DNA of 53,757 nt, taken from positions 10,281 to 64,037 of the forward strand of contig MNCI01003720.1 of assembly GCA_015680685.1 (NCBI GenBank), given 5' to 3'. The notes beneath the pieces are model-generated. The model was given only the letters and a program-made list of their open reading frames with translations, searched no databases and was not told where the DNA came from. Position numbers and translations under genes: made by a program. This document shows, piece after piece, positions 1 to 13,724 of the stretch; position 1 is the stretch's first letter, and every line of letters begins with the position of its first letter. Origin of the DNA: Gnetum montanum. Taxonomy: Eukaryota; Streptophyta; Gnetopsida; Gnetales; Gnetaceae.

Positions 1-1089
1 TACTTTTTATGATTTTCTCTCTATTTCTTACATTCTGTTTGAATGGTAACTCAAGTGGGGTAAGAAAATTTGGGTTATTGTATGGTTTGAGCAAGAGAAA
101 ATTCTAAGAAATTGGGTCAATATAATCTATCTTCAATATATGTACTAAAGCAATAACCAAAGAAGTAATAAGATATGAGTAGAGGGAGTCAGCGCCTTCT
201 TAATCTTCTTCTTCTTTTACTACTTCTCAACAATCCTTTGTTTTAAGATAGTTTCACTATGGTTTACTTAAGTAACTAATACTCTATTTAAAATTACACA
301 ACTCTTGGCTTGTTTCTAAAGCTTACTTTCATATGAAATAATATGTTGATCATTTTATTTTTAGTTTTTAAACTTGGTGGCTGTTGGTTCCAACATCTCT
401 CATACTGCCACACAGGGCCTTAGTCAATTAGTTAAGGTATTGTTTCAGTATTTTAAGACATTAATTTGTTCAAAAATATTGATATCCTAATACAGTAGGT
501 GCTTCCAAGATACCCTTAAAATATTTATTGTTATAGTAAGTTTGTTAACGTTAGTTATGGCACATAGATGTTTATAACAATAGAAAACAAGAATATTAAA
601 AAGCACTAAGAACACCATGCATGTGAAGATCAACATTTGAAAATGAAAAATTGCCATCAAATAAACCATCATGATAGAGAATTATTATGATCCTTCAATA
701 GCAACACAAGTTTCAGACTCATTCAGTGGCTAAAACTAGTGCATGTGTAGGGACTCATGTTGACCTGGCATCTAGGCTTCCCAAATTTTTTAATGCTAGC
801 CAGGCCACCAAGGCACCATTATTCTCCACCTATTTCTTTGTCTATGCAGCCTTCTCCGCGAACATATCCCTAGCCACCTTCACCATGTTGAAAAACACTA
901 GTAGGTGTCGAGGCTCAAGTGATGCCATCATGTAGGTTAATGTGGGATAAGCATCTACTAGAAGTTCACATTGGCAATAGGTTTAGGAACATTGGCTTCT
1001 AGAGAAAGTTTCATGTTCATAAGGGAAGGCATTATAGTTAATAGGGTGAGCTAGTCTAGCATTTGACAACACATGAATTCACATATTAC
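1..1089. other. intergenic, no gene seen
   Basis: AT-rich sequence with only short chance reading frames on both strands. I see no domain, RNA gene or clear repeat boundary. Confidence 0.6.
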
Positions 1090-2860
1090 ATTTTCTACTA
1101 ACTCCTATGATTCTAGGAAGTCACTATGCTTATATGATCCTTTGTTTTCAAGGGATCACTAATTCTATTAAAAAAAAAGCTCATAAAATCATAGGAATTT
1201 GCACCACTTTCCCTCCCACTCCCACTCTGAACTCTCCATTCTGCCAAATGTGGAGAGCCATAGCTCCAAATCCTACAGTAGGAGTCGTGAAGCAAGTAAA
1301 AAATTGGTCTCATCCCTATGCTTTAAATAATACCTAGGACTATGAATAATGGGTTCTTGTAGCATTGCAATGTAGATGATCTATGCTTGATAGTTACCCT
1401 TGGTAACATAAATCCATTCATTGATGAAAGCCAAGATTTTATGCATGAGAAAAGTGAGGTTATTTGGCACTATAGCATTGAACAAAACTGTATTTCTTTG
1501 TTTTCATAGCATCCAAAGAAAAGGTGCCCTACATGGAATCCACATATGAGCCTCCTCCAAGAATTGAACAAGCACAACATATTATTGTGCACACTTATTA
1601 TTTTGAGAGGGATTCCAAACTTCCAATTCAAAGCTTTGCATGCAAAAGGGAAATCAACAAAAAAATGCATGATTGTTTCATCCTCATTCTAGAACAACAC
1701 ATACTTGCTTGGTCCTTGGAAAGCTCGATGCTTCAAAGAGTTCCAATTGAGAAAAGATCCTTGAGAAAGGAACCAAAGAAACAATTTAATTATAGGGATC
1801 ATTAGTATACAACAAACTCCCCCCTCCCCCAAAACAAAGGATTAGGTTAACTAAGCCAATGTTCTTCCATATATATTTTGGAAATTTTTCTTTTTTGAGT
1901 AAGGGTTGGATGCCCAGGTTGTGTTCTAGTGTCATAGTGATGTCTTCGTTATGTTCCCATAATTGAAAAATCTTCTCTAGTTCTTTGCTTAGATCAAAAG
2001 GCCAATCAATTATGCTAGCCTCTCCAACTTGTAAGCCCCACCTTCAAAAATTGCTGAAGTTAGAGCCATGGTGGTGTGCCAACCACTTAGTTACATGTAG
2101 CCATAGTGTCATTGATGTGGCATCCATTATTTTTACCATTGGATCATGCTAAAAGGAAAATGGTCTTGGGGTTACTTCCATATGATGACTTTTTAAAGGA
2201 TACACCATACCTTCTTGTGCTATCTTGCAAACCATAAAAACCGTAATATTTGTGATGAGTAAGCAATGATGATATCAATGGTGGATGATATTTTTCTATA
2301 TTGGTTGGGGCTAGATCCCAAGTTTTACAAGTTGATTTAACCACCTCTTGATGATGTTTCTCATGCTCATGATACACAAACCTTTAAATTGCTAAAGTTA
2401 TGTTTTTTTTCTTGTCCCTACTAACAAGATGCAATCCTTTCCTAGGTTCTACTCTGTTGCAAATGAAATTATGGATGATGTTGTCAGTAGAGGTGATGAT
2501 TGGTTGTGGTGGCAAAAAAATGATGGATGCAAAGACGTATGGATTGTAGGATAATTTGGCAAGAAAAATTTTCTTAGTAGAGGAGAGTAATATGCCTTTC
2601 ATGGTGGCAAGCTTAGACTTGATTTGGTGAAGGGTTTGGTCCCACATTAAGGACTGAGTTAAAATAAAAAAGAAGAATTTTAAGATTCACATCAAGGAGA
2701 GGCTTTATCCTGACTTGTAAGGCATTGGCAATGTGTTGAAGACATTGGGTAGGGCACCTCATGTGATACACTATCAATTTTTTCAACTTAACATTTAGGA
2801 CATAGGATATAGACAAGTGAAAAAATATGGAGGCCCTATTATAATTTGTGTCATTTTGGA
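1090..2860 (-). mobile_element. LINE (non-LTR retrotransposon) 3' remnant
   Basis: Read on the minus strand, 2650-2384 gives a segment typical of the end of a plant LINE reverse transcriptase: W-x-x-x-L-x-x-I-K-x-K-L, then a K-I-F-L-A-K-L-S-Y block, a central LPP, and a hydrophobic-plus-N stretch leading to HLVS. Further downstream (about 1755-1600) comes a zf-RVT-like part: N-S-L-K-H-R, a Y-V-L-F where the family has C-x-L-C, then D-E-T-x-x-H-F-F-V-D-F-P-F-A, the usual E-T-x-x-H-L-F-F-x-C-P-F-A block with its cysteines lost. Several frames must be joined, so it is a broken 5'-truncated copy. No poly-A tail or target duplication was located. The family assignment is firm at domain level; boundaries are approximate. 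Confidence 0.62.
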
Positions 2861-3399
2861 ATACTAGCTTTGATCACAACAATGCATTAAATGAATCTAA
2901 TTCTTTGAAGTGGGGGAATTGAGCATTCATGATTCAAATTGTGTTTAGGTGCATAAGTATGTGCAAAGACTAGGTATAGATTTGTGGGTGGGAATGCAAA
3001 TTAAAATATAATAAAATATTTAAATTATATATTCCTTTATTTATTTTACATTTTTATATTTATTAAATATTATTGCTAATTTAATTTACATTAAAAGTAT
3101 CACTTGAGAATCTAATGCACTTTTGTTCATGGTCCCACTTCTAGTATGTACTGTACTTTCAGGATTCATGAATCACTAGTCCTTTAAAACAATTGTATCA
3201 TTCACATATTTTTGTAGTATTGCCCACCTATGTTAGATACATATCTAAGCATAGAAATTATTATAAACAAATAGGAGAAGGGAGGGTCCCCCTTGGTGTA
3301 GCTCTCTTTCTAGAGTAAATCATTATTGCTAAATGTCATTAACTAAGATGACAAATATTTTTGTATGTAAGATGAAGTAAATGCACTTAAGTCACCATG
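2861..3399. other. AT-rich spacer, no gene seen
   Basis: Very AT-rich around 3000-3080. No conserved reading frame or RNA feature is visible. Confidence 0.5.
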
Positions 3400-6300
3400 C
3401 TAGGAAGACCAACATAGTCATGATTACAAGGAGAGCCTCACAACTCACACTATCATACACCTTTTCATGATTGATTTCTATTACCAGGATTGTTCTCTTT
3501 GTGCTATATGCCTAGTTGATGTTTTCATACATTGTGATGATATTGTTTATTGATATGGATCTCACTTATTTTGGACTACTGGGATTTATCATACAAATCA
3601 TAATGCGATCTAGTTGTAAGCTTCAAGGATGATGTTGAGTGGATTACCAAGAAATCTTACATATGTTGTTGCATTCAAGAAATATAAAAGATATTATAAT
3701 ACATATGATATAGTTATAACCCATGTTGCCATGGTGGAAGATAGAGAAAAATATTTATTACTTTATGTTTTATAATTTTTTCGATTTTATCTTTATAAAA
3801 AATAAGTAATAAACACACACACACATTGCAATCCCACCTAGAAACAAGGGCAATGCTTGTGTTGCAATCCCTCAAGGAAAAAGGTGTAACACTGCACACA
3901 AATACAAAGAAGATGACTCTTAGTTGCAACATCGATGGTACAACACCATGCCATAAAGTTGTAACCTCCTTAGGTAAGGTTGAATCATCACAACTTATTA
4001 GAATAATAAATAACTAAATATTTTTTATGGTTTTAATTTTTTATGATGTTTTTGGTATTTTAATATCTAAGGAATCAATGGTACAAAAAAAAGGAAATAC
4101 CATAAGCTTTATTTACCACATAAACATTAGATTCTACATTGACCAAACTATTCTAGGCTACATAAGGAAGATTGTACTCTAACAAAGTCTAGCCACACTT
4201 GTGAAAGCAATAATCCAAAACACATACAAAATAGGAAAAAAAATCTTACCTAAGGAATGAAGATGAAACACCACTTAGAAAATGCATGTTGTAACATGTA
4301 ACCTTCATCATCCAACTTGAGGCAAGATTTTACTGTAAATGTAAGGTTGGTAGCCCATGAGTTGCAATCTTGCATACTTTAACTTTTTGGGGCTGAAAAA
4401 TGCCTCATAAGTTGCTACTACCTCACCTCCCAAGTGGAAAAAGCAATGTCATGTCTATATTTGGGCTTGGGAAAAATGCCTTGGGGGCTGCCAAATTTGG
4501 CATTTTCATGGTTTTTATGGGGCTATAGCCTCCACTATGCTGGAACTACCTACAACTAGTGTTGGTGGTATTAGGTTTTCCATTTTCCAACAATGCCCAA
4601 CATAGTTATCATAAAATCCAATGTGAAAGTTGTAAGGCCAAGGTTGAAATTCTTGGATTTTCCATTTTCCCAGTAAGGACCAGCATAGTAACCTTAGATC
4701 TTCAACAGTATTCTCAAGGCCAACGTAGTCACCACATTTCTCAGCCAATTCCAACAATGTCAACATAGCTCTCCAAGGGTAATGTATATGAGGTAAAGCC
4801 AACATAGTCACAAATTTTTGTTTACTATTTCTAGTATCTGGTATAGTTTTGATGCTCCTTGGGTGTTAAAACTTATCATAAATGGTCAAATACACTAGGA
4901 ATCATGGTCTACAACACTTGCAAATGGTATTAATTTGTGAGCAATTATGGCAAACATTTTTAGCCTAAATTTAGCAATCTTAAAGCCTATAAAAGCCAAA
5001 CTAGAACACTTCATTCAGTTTCGAAACATTTTTACAACCATACCATTGTAACAACCTTGAGCACTAAAAAAAAACCATTTCAACATTTTATAAGACTTTT
5101 GGAAAGTAAGTTGAATCAACTTGAGCACTAAAGACTCTTAGTGTGGTCCCATTGCCACCAAAGTAAAACACCATTGGGCACATTGTTAACATCCAAAAGT
5201 TGTAGATCTGAGTAAAAACTAGCAAAAGGCTCTTAATGATTGGAGTTGAGAAGTACCTAGATCATGGAGTTAGATTGTAAAATAAAACCTACCAACTTTA
5301 ATAGGCTTCAAGCTTTATTCAGATAAGCTTCTTATGCATCTAGGCACACAATGTGCACTCTTTGAACTCTACACTTTGAGCATTTTGCTATTTTGTAATA
5401 AATTTTACAAGTTCATTTGTAGCATAGATTTTATTCAAGTTTAATTTTGTGTTTAATTTTATTCCAATCTACAATTTTATTTTTCTATTTATATTTACAT
5501 TTTTTAAGTCCTTAGGTTATTGGCTAAACTATCCAAGGTACCTTGAATCCTCTTTCTTGAAGGCCCATGGGATTCAAGGTCAAAAAACTATTTCTGAACT
5601 AGAGATCTTTGGTTTTTCCAATGATCAAATTTTTCAAGAACAATAGTTTGTTTGACACTAGAAGGATGGCCTCTACCTAAATTCTCAACATAATTCCATT
5701 TTTCAGAACATTTTTTGATCGATTTTCAAAAACATTTTCCAACTAATTTTCAAAATGTTTTTCAAATATTTTCCAAAATCAAGTCTTCTACATTTTGAAA
5801 TCTAAAACATGAAAGCATCTACCCATAAAACAAATGTTGATATTCAAATTTCCACAACTAAATACCCAACATAGTTTTTGTGGGTAATTTTGGCTTCTAC
5901 ATTATTTTCATAGTAGTTTTTGGACTTTCTAAGGCCAATGTAGTCACACTTGAACCTACAAAATTCACATTTGGAATATCTTGGAAACCAACACAACCTC
6001 AACTCATAATCCAAATACATCTACTATGAAATTCTATAGGAGAGCTAGCATAGACACTACTAGGACTTCAGTGTAGTCCTTGGAAAAGCCAAAATTTTCA
6101 CAATTAATCTCTTAATACCAGTGTACCTCCTTAGAAGAAAATATTCCTAGCTTGGTTTTACTAAGCAAAAGCTCATTTCCCACCACCTACCTTAGCGTAG
6201 TTGGTTGACCAATACAATGGTCTACTATACACACTCCAGCGTAGATACTGCTGGAAAAGCCAGCATAGTTGGTTCTTGCAACACGTCTATAACTTCCACA

Positions 6301-6470
6301 TTTCCCAAGTTTAGTGAACATCACTACCACTACAACTTGCATTACATTTGTAGTTACAGTTTACATTATTTTCTATTCATAATACCCTTTTTACATTTTG
6401 AACAATTCCACTTACTAGAATTTTGATTTAAAATTCAATTTTAAAATTTATTAAACCAAATTTTAAAACT
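3400..6470 (+). repeat. probable 5' LTR/leader region of element A
   Basis: There are no coding domains. The stretch lies directly upstream of element A gag, and in the related element C the LTR lies only 250 bp upstream of gag. It carries many copies of a short word, (C)AGCATAGT/CAACATAGTC and variants, for example near 3411, 4599, 4681, 4722, 4761, 4800, 5867, 6047, 6076, 6195, 6239 and 6261. The same word marks A's spacer at 22950-24989 and 42800-42860. The exact LTR ends, a primer site and a target duplication could not be found, so calling it LTR is inference from position and the shared word. Confidence 0.4.
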
Positions 6471-6543
6471 AGTAAACATGTTGTTTAGCTAATAAACCAT
6501 CTTGCCCCTCAACTTAATTAGTATGGCATCTAATTAAGATGTT

Positions 6544-9230
6544 ATGAGGGTCTATGATCCTAAGGATCCTATTGTGGTTGAACGTAGACAATCACTTAGA
6601 CTAAGAGGGTGGAGCCCATATTTTACAATAATTGATGAAAACTATTATAATTTCTTATGTGCCAAAATCCAAGTCTGTTTGCTCATTCCATGGGTGGAGG
6701 TGGAATCCAAGTGTGAACACAAATTCATTAACTGTAATGGGAAAGAATATATTCCTTCCCCTTATGACAAAATACCACAAACCGATGCCCAGGCACGTAT
6801 TCTATTTCATGTAATTGAGATGGATGAGCAAGATGAGAAGTCAAGCTCTAAGAGCTAATGTGAAGAATAAGGTGAGTGTGAGGTAGAGCTCAAACTAGAA
6901 AACTTCTTAGGGAGCCTATCCCAACAATTGGCTCCCCAAACCACTATACCCACCTCAGTATCTCCTACCTAGTCCATGGGGCAAGTCCCTCAACCTTTAT
7001 TGCCTATCTACCAACCATGTTTGGGCCAACATCTATTATGGTAGCACATTAGGCATAATTAATGCCCCAAACCACATCCATCTTCTTGTCTATGTTGTTC
7101 ACTACACAATCATGGTTAGCTTGGCCATCATTGGTGGTTATCATCACCAATCACCCATTTTCTATGATAGCAAGTCTCATAGTGGGACCCCAAATAACCC
7201 ATGAGTCACAAACACTCTTTGTACCTTTTGTTCCCCAAGTACCTGCTCCAACATCCTTCTCACTGCTTGTCCCCCATACGATTGTAATGACTCGAACTCT
7301 TCCTTCATTTCCAAAACTCATCATGAGGCCACATAACTCTCAACTCATACCTTAATCATTTGTATAGACTCCACAACTCGTTGGGATGCCCCAAGGTCTA
7401 TATCAGGCATTCCAAATGATTCAAGATCTTACAGAAGAGTTATGAAATCTTAAGGGTTCCATAACCCAAATGGAAAAAGTCATGGATTTCTATCAAGATG
7501 ATCCAATCAGTCCTACCATCCCATAGATAACTCTTCAATTGAGCATTCCTATACCTCAATTCATCAAGTACAATGGTGATTATTATCCTAATGCACATCT
7601 TATCATATTCTATTTTGAGTGTTAGTTGTTACAAGATTGGTTGCATATTATAATGCAAATATTTCCTATGTTCCTAATGGGAAAGGCTCTTAATTGGTAC
7701 TGCACATTACTAAGAGGATCTATATCCTCATATAAGGACTTGATATCATAAATTATTAACTACTTCAAGTACAACTTAAAGTCTAACATGACTCTTAATC
7801 AATTAATAAAGGTTAAGTAGGGACTCCTTGAACCTGTATAAAAATTTATACAATGATGGAATGCTCCATAAACAAGATTCCATAACCCATATTTGAGATC
7901 CATCTTCTTGCCATATTCAAGGAGGAAGTCAATTATTTCATTAACTCCAAACTCTACTACCTAGACTTGTGGTCACTCACCTTTTCTTAAACAAGGAACA
8001 TACAGGATGCCACAAAGGCCAACCATGACCCCACCTACATGGCATATATGAATCAACAAAATTGAAAAGATAAGGATAAGGGAAGGTAAAACAATGTAGC
8101 AATGGCCATTGTGGCCAAAGAAACAAAAATAAAACAAGGATCTAAAACAAATAAACCCAAGGCTCCCACAATGAATAATTGACCATCAACATCCAAGGCA
8201 TCTACGTTAGGCAACATGAGGTTCAATTTCAAATGAAAAGACTAGTCTAAGTATACTAGGGTACCATTAAAACTATTTGAACTTCTTGACTAGCTATTAA
8301 AGAATGGAAGATTACAATACAAAAAATGACCAAGAATGCCCATAAGAAGCATGATAGAATATGTGAAATTGCTAAGAACCCTACTCTTGTAACCAAGGAG
8401 GATCCATCAATGCCTAAGCCCTTTAAAATTGACTGATTTTGTCACTATCATCAACTACTAGGTCATGACACTGATTTTTTCTTGGCCTTCAATGATGACT
8501 TGTAGAAGATGATAGATAACATGGAGTTAGTCCTTGATGCCTCTAACCTAGTTAGATCAAAAAACCAATCCTTGTAGGTCTACAAGGATCCATTGAATTC
8601 CAATAACAACCCATACACTATAGTAGCATTCAATGTGACTAATAGCTCTAGACCTACACAAGAGTCACTCGTGATTGGCATATCTTCTTATAAAGATAGG
8701 GGCCCTTCAACTTCAACTAGCTCAAGGTGCCCTTTTTTTGTAAGGATACCATCACCTATGCCTCCCAAGGATCCTTTTGTCATTAGGGGACCCCCTCCTA
8801 TTGAAACCAAACCAACCATTACAACAACTAAACAATGTCCCCCAATGGTAGCCAACACAACAACTTCTTCCTAATCAAACAACCACAACAAGAAATCATC
8901 AAGTATACAATGCAAGAAGCTCACAATAAAGCCTAAAAACAAAGACAACAAGCAGGCTAGGGCATGGAAGGAAGTAGGCCCACCAAATCCTACTCCCATA
9001 TCATCTATCCTAATGAGCTCTAGTACTTAGGTTGCTTCAACCAATCAACCATAGCAAGAGACCAAAGAATAAGGGGAAGGAAAAGAGACCAAGCCATAAC
9101 AATTGAAACACAAAGTTCGCATCTTGGGGTGCATGAAGAAAGTTAAGAATAACAAGAATGAGAAATTGACAACCAATGATAAGGATGCACTTAATTCCAT
9201 GGAGTAGTTCAAATAGTCTCTAAAGTAATA
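6544..9230 (+). pseudogene. element A gag (Tat-like Ty3/gypsy), decayed
   Basis: The N-terminal piece (6544-6858) contains YYNFLCAKIQV and later PSPYDKIPQTDAQ, which align with EEYNFICVKIQV and TTYDFIPLIEHQ at the start of element C gag. A proline-rich stretch follows. A Retrotrans_gag-like part lies at about 7555-7860 (Q-F-I-K-Y-N-G-D, then G-K-A-L-N-W-Y and L-N-Q-L-I). Near 8430-8490 is a C-x-x-Y/H-x-x-x-x-G-H-D-T-D block, the Tat gag zinc-knuckle-like motif without its last cysteine. 8593-8874 holds repeated PFVIR/PFFVRIP motifs matching PFVLRVP/PFVIRVP of C. Stops and frame changes are frequent. In life it would form the particle capsid. Confidence 0.75.
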
Positions 9231-9249
9231 AAACACATCTCTCAGCCTA

Positions 9250-10147
9250 TTTGACCTGGTCATAGCCTTCATTTCTCACTGTAAGGTGCTAGTAAAGATG
9301 TTAACTTCTATTCTCATTCATGAGGACATCCCCACTAGTGAGGAGTCCATCCACGTAGTGATGGTACCTCCCTCACTAAAGGAAGAAATAAAATCAACCC
9401 CTAGGATGGTGAGACAACCAAAGCTTCTTTGTTTATAACCATAAGAGTAGGATAATACAAAGTGTATAGGGTGCATTTTGAAGATGGAGTGGAAACTAAC
9501 GTAATACCCTATACCATTATCAAATTTTTAAGCCTAATGGAGCACATGCAATACACTTAAACTTCTACCCTTAAATCCTTCAATGGATCTCAAGTGTCTA
9601 TAAAAGGCTCCATTTTGTTACATTGTGTGGGAGGGGAACAATTTTTTACAACGTCCAACTTCTTAGTGGTGGGAGATACACCAAGATTCAATCTTATTTT
9701 GGGGACACCTTGGCAAGCTCAATTATGAGCTATTTCCTCTCCTATCCACCAAGAATTTCACCTACCTTATGAGAGAGGTGAAACAATCATCCATGAAAAT
9801 AGTGCAGTTCCTTTGGTGATTAACAACATTAACATTGGACAAGGACCTGAAGTGGAGTTTCAAGAAGAAGCTCCTATTTTTAACAACGTGGTTGAAAAGC
9901 CTAATAGAGCAGGAGAGGTCAAAACTAACAAAAATGGGTTTATGAACACATCCTGGGAAGAGCTTCGGTTAGGGAAGAAAATGGAGAGTATAGGATTGTG
10001 CAAATTAGGCCATACACATTTCCTAATCTTGAAAATATTAGGAAGCACTTGCATAATTAATGTATTTCCCATACAATTCGCTCACGCTTGCACCTATAAG
10101 CATGTAGCCTTATTTTCTTATAACCTTCTTAGTCTAATTTAAATATT
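9250..10147 (+). pseudogene. element A aspartic protease and end of gag-pro
   Basis: Reading plus at about 9460-9780 gives an aspartic protease closely matching that of element C: F-E-D-G-V-E-T-N-V-I-P-Y against V-D-D-G-A-A-T-N-V-I-P-Y, then LKSFNGSQV, FNLILGTPWQAQL, and SPIHQEFHLPY. The residue at the catalytic Asp position is Glu in A. It continues into INNINIGQGPEVEFQEEAP and stops near 10142. The segment is cut at 10147/10153 by insertion of element B; A resumes at 20093 with spacer, not coding, sequence. The protease would cleave the gag-pol polyprotein. Confidence 0.78.
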
Positions 10148-10152
10148 ATTGG
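10148..10152. repeat. target-site duplication of B, left copy
   Basis: ATTGG directly before the 5' LTR; partner ATTAG is at 20093-20097, differing by one transition. Confidence 0.8.
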
Positions 10153-10991
10153 TGATGAACCATGATGTCAGGGCCACAATATCGCATTTGCAATATAGGG
10201 TCTGCGATATTGGAGCTCACCAAGAGATATCTGGCATCTAATGTTGAGACCCACCTCATTGCCTATAAATAAGAGGCAGGCACACTTAGTTTGCATAGTT
10301 AGTCTTAGTCCCTTACTCGAACTCTTGTAGTTTTCTTTCCTCAGAGTTAGAATTATTTCTGAGTGCCCATAGTAGAAGTCATAAAGTGAATGAATCTTTA
10401 TTCAAGCATTGTGTACTTGAGCACACCTTGTGGCTAGAAATAAAGATGAACTTTGTGATAAACCTTGCAGCATTTAGAATAGCTTATTTAATGTTATTTA
10501 TAGTTATTTAATGCTTTCCTTAGTTAATTAATATTCTCTCTCTCACCTTGTTAACTCTCCCAAGTAAGCACACTTAGTACAACCACTTTGAGCATGCATG
10601 GAACACTTGGTAACCTAGTAACGATTAGCATTTGGTAATCCCGGTAGTATTACACTAGTTTAGGATGTGTACAACAAGTGAGAATGGATACTAGTGTTAG
10701 GACTAGTTAGAGCATAGTTGATTAGTTAAATTAAATTAGTTACTTAATTAGTTCACTTCTTCCTTTGTAGCACTAGGACATAAAACATCAAAAAATACAT
10801 AAAAATCATATACCTCAAGTTTACTTAACCATACAATTGCGCTATACAAGTAAGCTTTGGAAGGCAATGATTAACTAACCTGTCCAGGTTCTATGAAGGT
10901 GCATAAGCACTTAGTCCTTGGAATTTGACTGGATCAAGTGTGTATGCTCATATTCGTATGTTTGAGTGTAGGGATATCTCGCTACTCATCA
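10153..10991 (+). repeat. 5' LTR of element B
   Basis: An 839-bp LTR, TG...CA, homologous along its whole length to 19255-20092. In the first 178 bp I count about 26 differences, about 21 of them transitions. It holds the promoter (TATA at 10263) and AATAAAGAT-type sequences near 10440 that could serve polyadenylation. Confidence 0.93.
10263..10271 (+). promoter_or_regulatory. TATA box of B 5' LTR
   Basis: CTATAAATA lies 110 bp into the LTR and is conserved at the same offset in the 3' LTR (19365-19373), so it is the likely Pol II promoter core. Confidence 0.7.
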
Positions 10992-10992
10992 T

Positions 10993-11011
10993 TGGCACTG
11001 TTGCTAGGGAC
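10993..11011 (+). promoter_or_regulatory. primer binding site of B (tRNA-Asp type, decayed)
   Basis: TGGCACTGTTGCTAGGGAC starts one base after the LTR. Compared with the tRNA-Asp-complementary site usual in Athila elements, it differs at about four places, all transitions, so the tRNA assignment is strong despite decay. Confidence 0.75.
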
Positions 11012-11130
11012 TTTGTTGTTTGTGTGCTAGATAGAAATTAGGAAATATTCCCATCATTGGAATGAACCCTTAGGGTTGGTTATCTTACAATTATTGAAAT
11101 GAAAAAGTATTGCACACTGAATAGATAATT

Positions 11131-13724
11131 ATGTCTCCTTCTTCTTACAAGAGTGTTTCACAACCTAGGTCTGATATAGGGAACAATCAGAGGCATAGTA
11201 CACATGATAATTCACTAGTCCCCCAACAGTATCATGTGGTATATGTTCATCTTGATGAGTATATACCAAACTTCACCTTTATCGTCCACCAGGATGAACA
11301 ACTGTGTTGGTGTGATTTAGAAGGTAACATAGTGTTGCCTCCCAATCACCTAGTCCTGGGCATGCTTCTTTGTGCTCTCACGTGAATTGGTATGTAGCAC
11401 TTACAGGTAGAGTACATTATGCATGATCATGACTCAAGAGAGTATTGACCCATGGAGGCACAATGTCAAAGGAATCTACAATAGGAGAGACATTATGAAT
11501 CCATGAATGGAAAGTTGTCTCAAAATGTCCCATATGTCATAGGTGAAAATGAGGGTGATGAACCTGCCTCAAGAAGTCTTCCACATAATGTTGTTCTTCC
11601 TGTTGAATTCGATCAAGGGGTGGTGTATCAAAATCCTCACTCAACTATCCATAACCTAGATTCTAGTATCGATGGACACAAAGGATCTAAAAAAGGAACA
11701 CGAACACATGACAAAGATGGACATTCTAATCATAACCGTGATCAAGGCCATGATCACTAAAGAGAAGGAAGCAAGCACCATCATGGTGATAGTCCTCCTT
11801 CTTCTTCACCTTCATCATATCCTTCACCCTCTCCTTCAGGATCTGGACATAGTTGCAAGGGAAAGCACCCTAAGGATAATGGTAAGTGAAACAAGAATCA
11901 TCAACAAAGCAATCGAGAAAGGGGATGAGAGCATTCTAGAGAAACTCATCATGAAAGGAGGGAAAATAGGGAACAACATAGGCATCATAGATGCCTTAGA
12001 TAGTATGATCATGATGAACCCTTACTCGTGACTTGAAGTATACTAGATATAACTGAGGCTGTTAGAATTCCAACAAGGCACTAAAAAGATAGCAGGATTA
12101 AAAGATTAGACATGAACAATATCCCACAATTTGAAGGAGGATACAACACTAATCCTCAAAATCATTTGCAAGCATTTCATGATGCATGTGCCTTGAAAAA
12201 CATAGAAAATGAGTGGCAAAAACTCAAATTGTTTCCATGGACACTGATTAAGGAAACGAAAAGATGGTACCAATCCTTAGAACCTGAATCCATTCGCCAA
12301 TGGAATACCATGTTAGAACTATTCAACGATAAGTATCAGATGTACTCACAAGTGTCCAACCTGCAAAAGTAAATCCAAGGATGAAAATAATGATGACATG
12401 AACCCTTGGATGTTTCCATGGGCCAATATTATGCACTGTTACATCATTGCCCAAGCCATGGTTACTCATAAAGGAAACAACTATGCCATCTCGTAGATGG
12501 TCTTATGTATGAAATGTAAAGAACCCTTGGAAATTATGTCCAAGAAAGGCTATTTTAGCTTAAGGCCCATCAAGTACAAAGATTGTTGAAGCAAGTTGCT
12601 AAAGAGGAAGGTGAGTTAAGGAAAAGAGAGAGTGTGGAATAATATAACAAAGACCCTTCCCTCTGAAAGAAGGGAGTTAGATTTTGTGAGGATGAAGAAG
12701 AGTCATCACTTGAAGAGATGGTGAATAGGAAAACCTTGCCCATTCAAAAACTTGCATCGGAAGTATTAGCAAATGTGGACCAAATGTGGGACTCCTTAGA
12801 TAATAGATTTTAAATAGTTCTCAAAATAGTAGAGAAGTCTAAAGAGGAAGGTAGTGATCGAGAAAGGAGAAAAAAGAGAGAAGCTGAATATGCACATAAC
12901 TAAGGGCAAAGTGGCCATCATTGAAGAGGTTGTGGATTTGGATACAGATAATGATGGTGGATGTGAGATATGCCAATATGACCATCCTAAGGGATGTTTC
13001 CCTATAATCTCAAATCTGTAGGAGTCTAGGGTGTATGCACTTAACCCATGATTAAACAAAAGACAAACACCTTGAAGGTTACCTTATCCCCAAGGTAACC
13101 CAAGGCGATTCCACCAACCCTTGATGTATTATTCAAGTGGAACTCCACCACAATCAAATGAGTAGTATCAATAGTGGTAACACCCACAATCATGGGGAAT
13201 GCCACCACCATGTCAACAGTACCCTTACTGTCAACTCGACCTGTATAGATACTACATGCAGCAACCAATCTCTCCACATGACTCCACTAGTCATGTCACT
13301 CCCTAACCTCACTACCAAGTCCATGAGTATTATAGAACTTGTTCTCCTAGGGGTGATGTTCCATAAACATACCATCCTTCTCATCCAATTTCATCTCTTC
13401 CACCCTTAACTCCATTACCACCTACTCTAGTCATGCAAGGTGAGCTCCCTACGCAGCTACAACAACGTAATGCTATAAGGGCTATTAATCCTCATCCTAA
13501 TATTAGTTTAGAAAACCATGTAAATAAGAGACCTTTCTTTATGATCAACAGACCAACCAAGTCCTTACATTCACAAGCAGCTAACTCTCTAAAGGCCTCA
13601 CCATCATTTGAAACTTCAAAACTCCCTTCAAACCAAACGTCGCATGTGATGCACATGGTCATGTTGACACATGCATTGCCAATTGGATTAAGGCTGGACA
13701 TCTTCCTAGGAAATTCTCTAATCT
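11131..13724 (+). pseudogene. element B gag, decayed
   Basis: The N-terminus (11131-11385) starts MSPSSYKSVSQPRSD and contains DEYIPNFTFIVHQDEQ and GNIVLPPNHLV, both shared with element F (51880-51560, minus). A low-complexity part rich in His, Ser, Lys and Asp follows (about 11640-12010). The Retrotrans_gag core is at 12112-12450: IPQFEGGYN, K-R-W-Y-Q-S-L-E-P-E-S-I, W-N-T-M-L-E-L-F-N-D-K-Y. A CX2CX3HX3C knuckle, CEICQYDHPKGC, sits near 12963-12998 and is intact. The rest to 13720 is polar. Several stops and frameshifts break it. It would encode the capsid/nucleocapsid. Confidence 0.8.

Noticed and set aside
3813-3825. (AC)6 microsatellite
   Set aside because: Too short to be informative.
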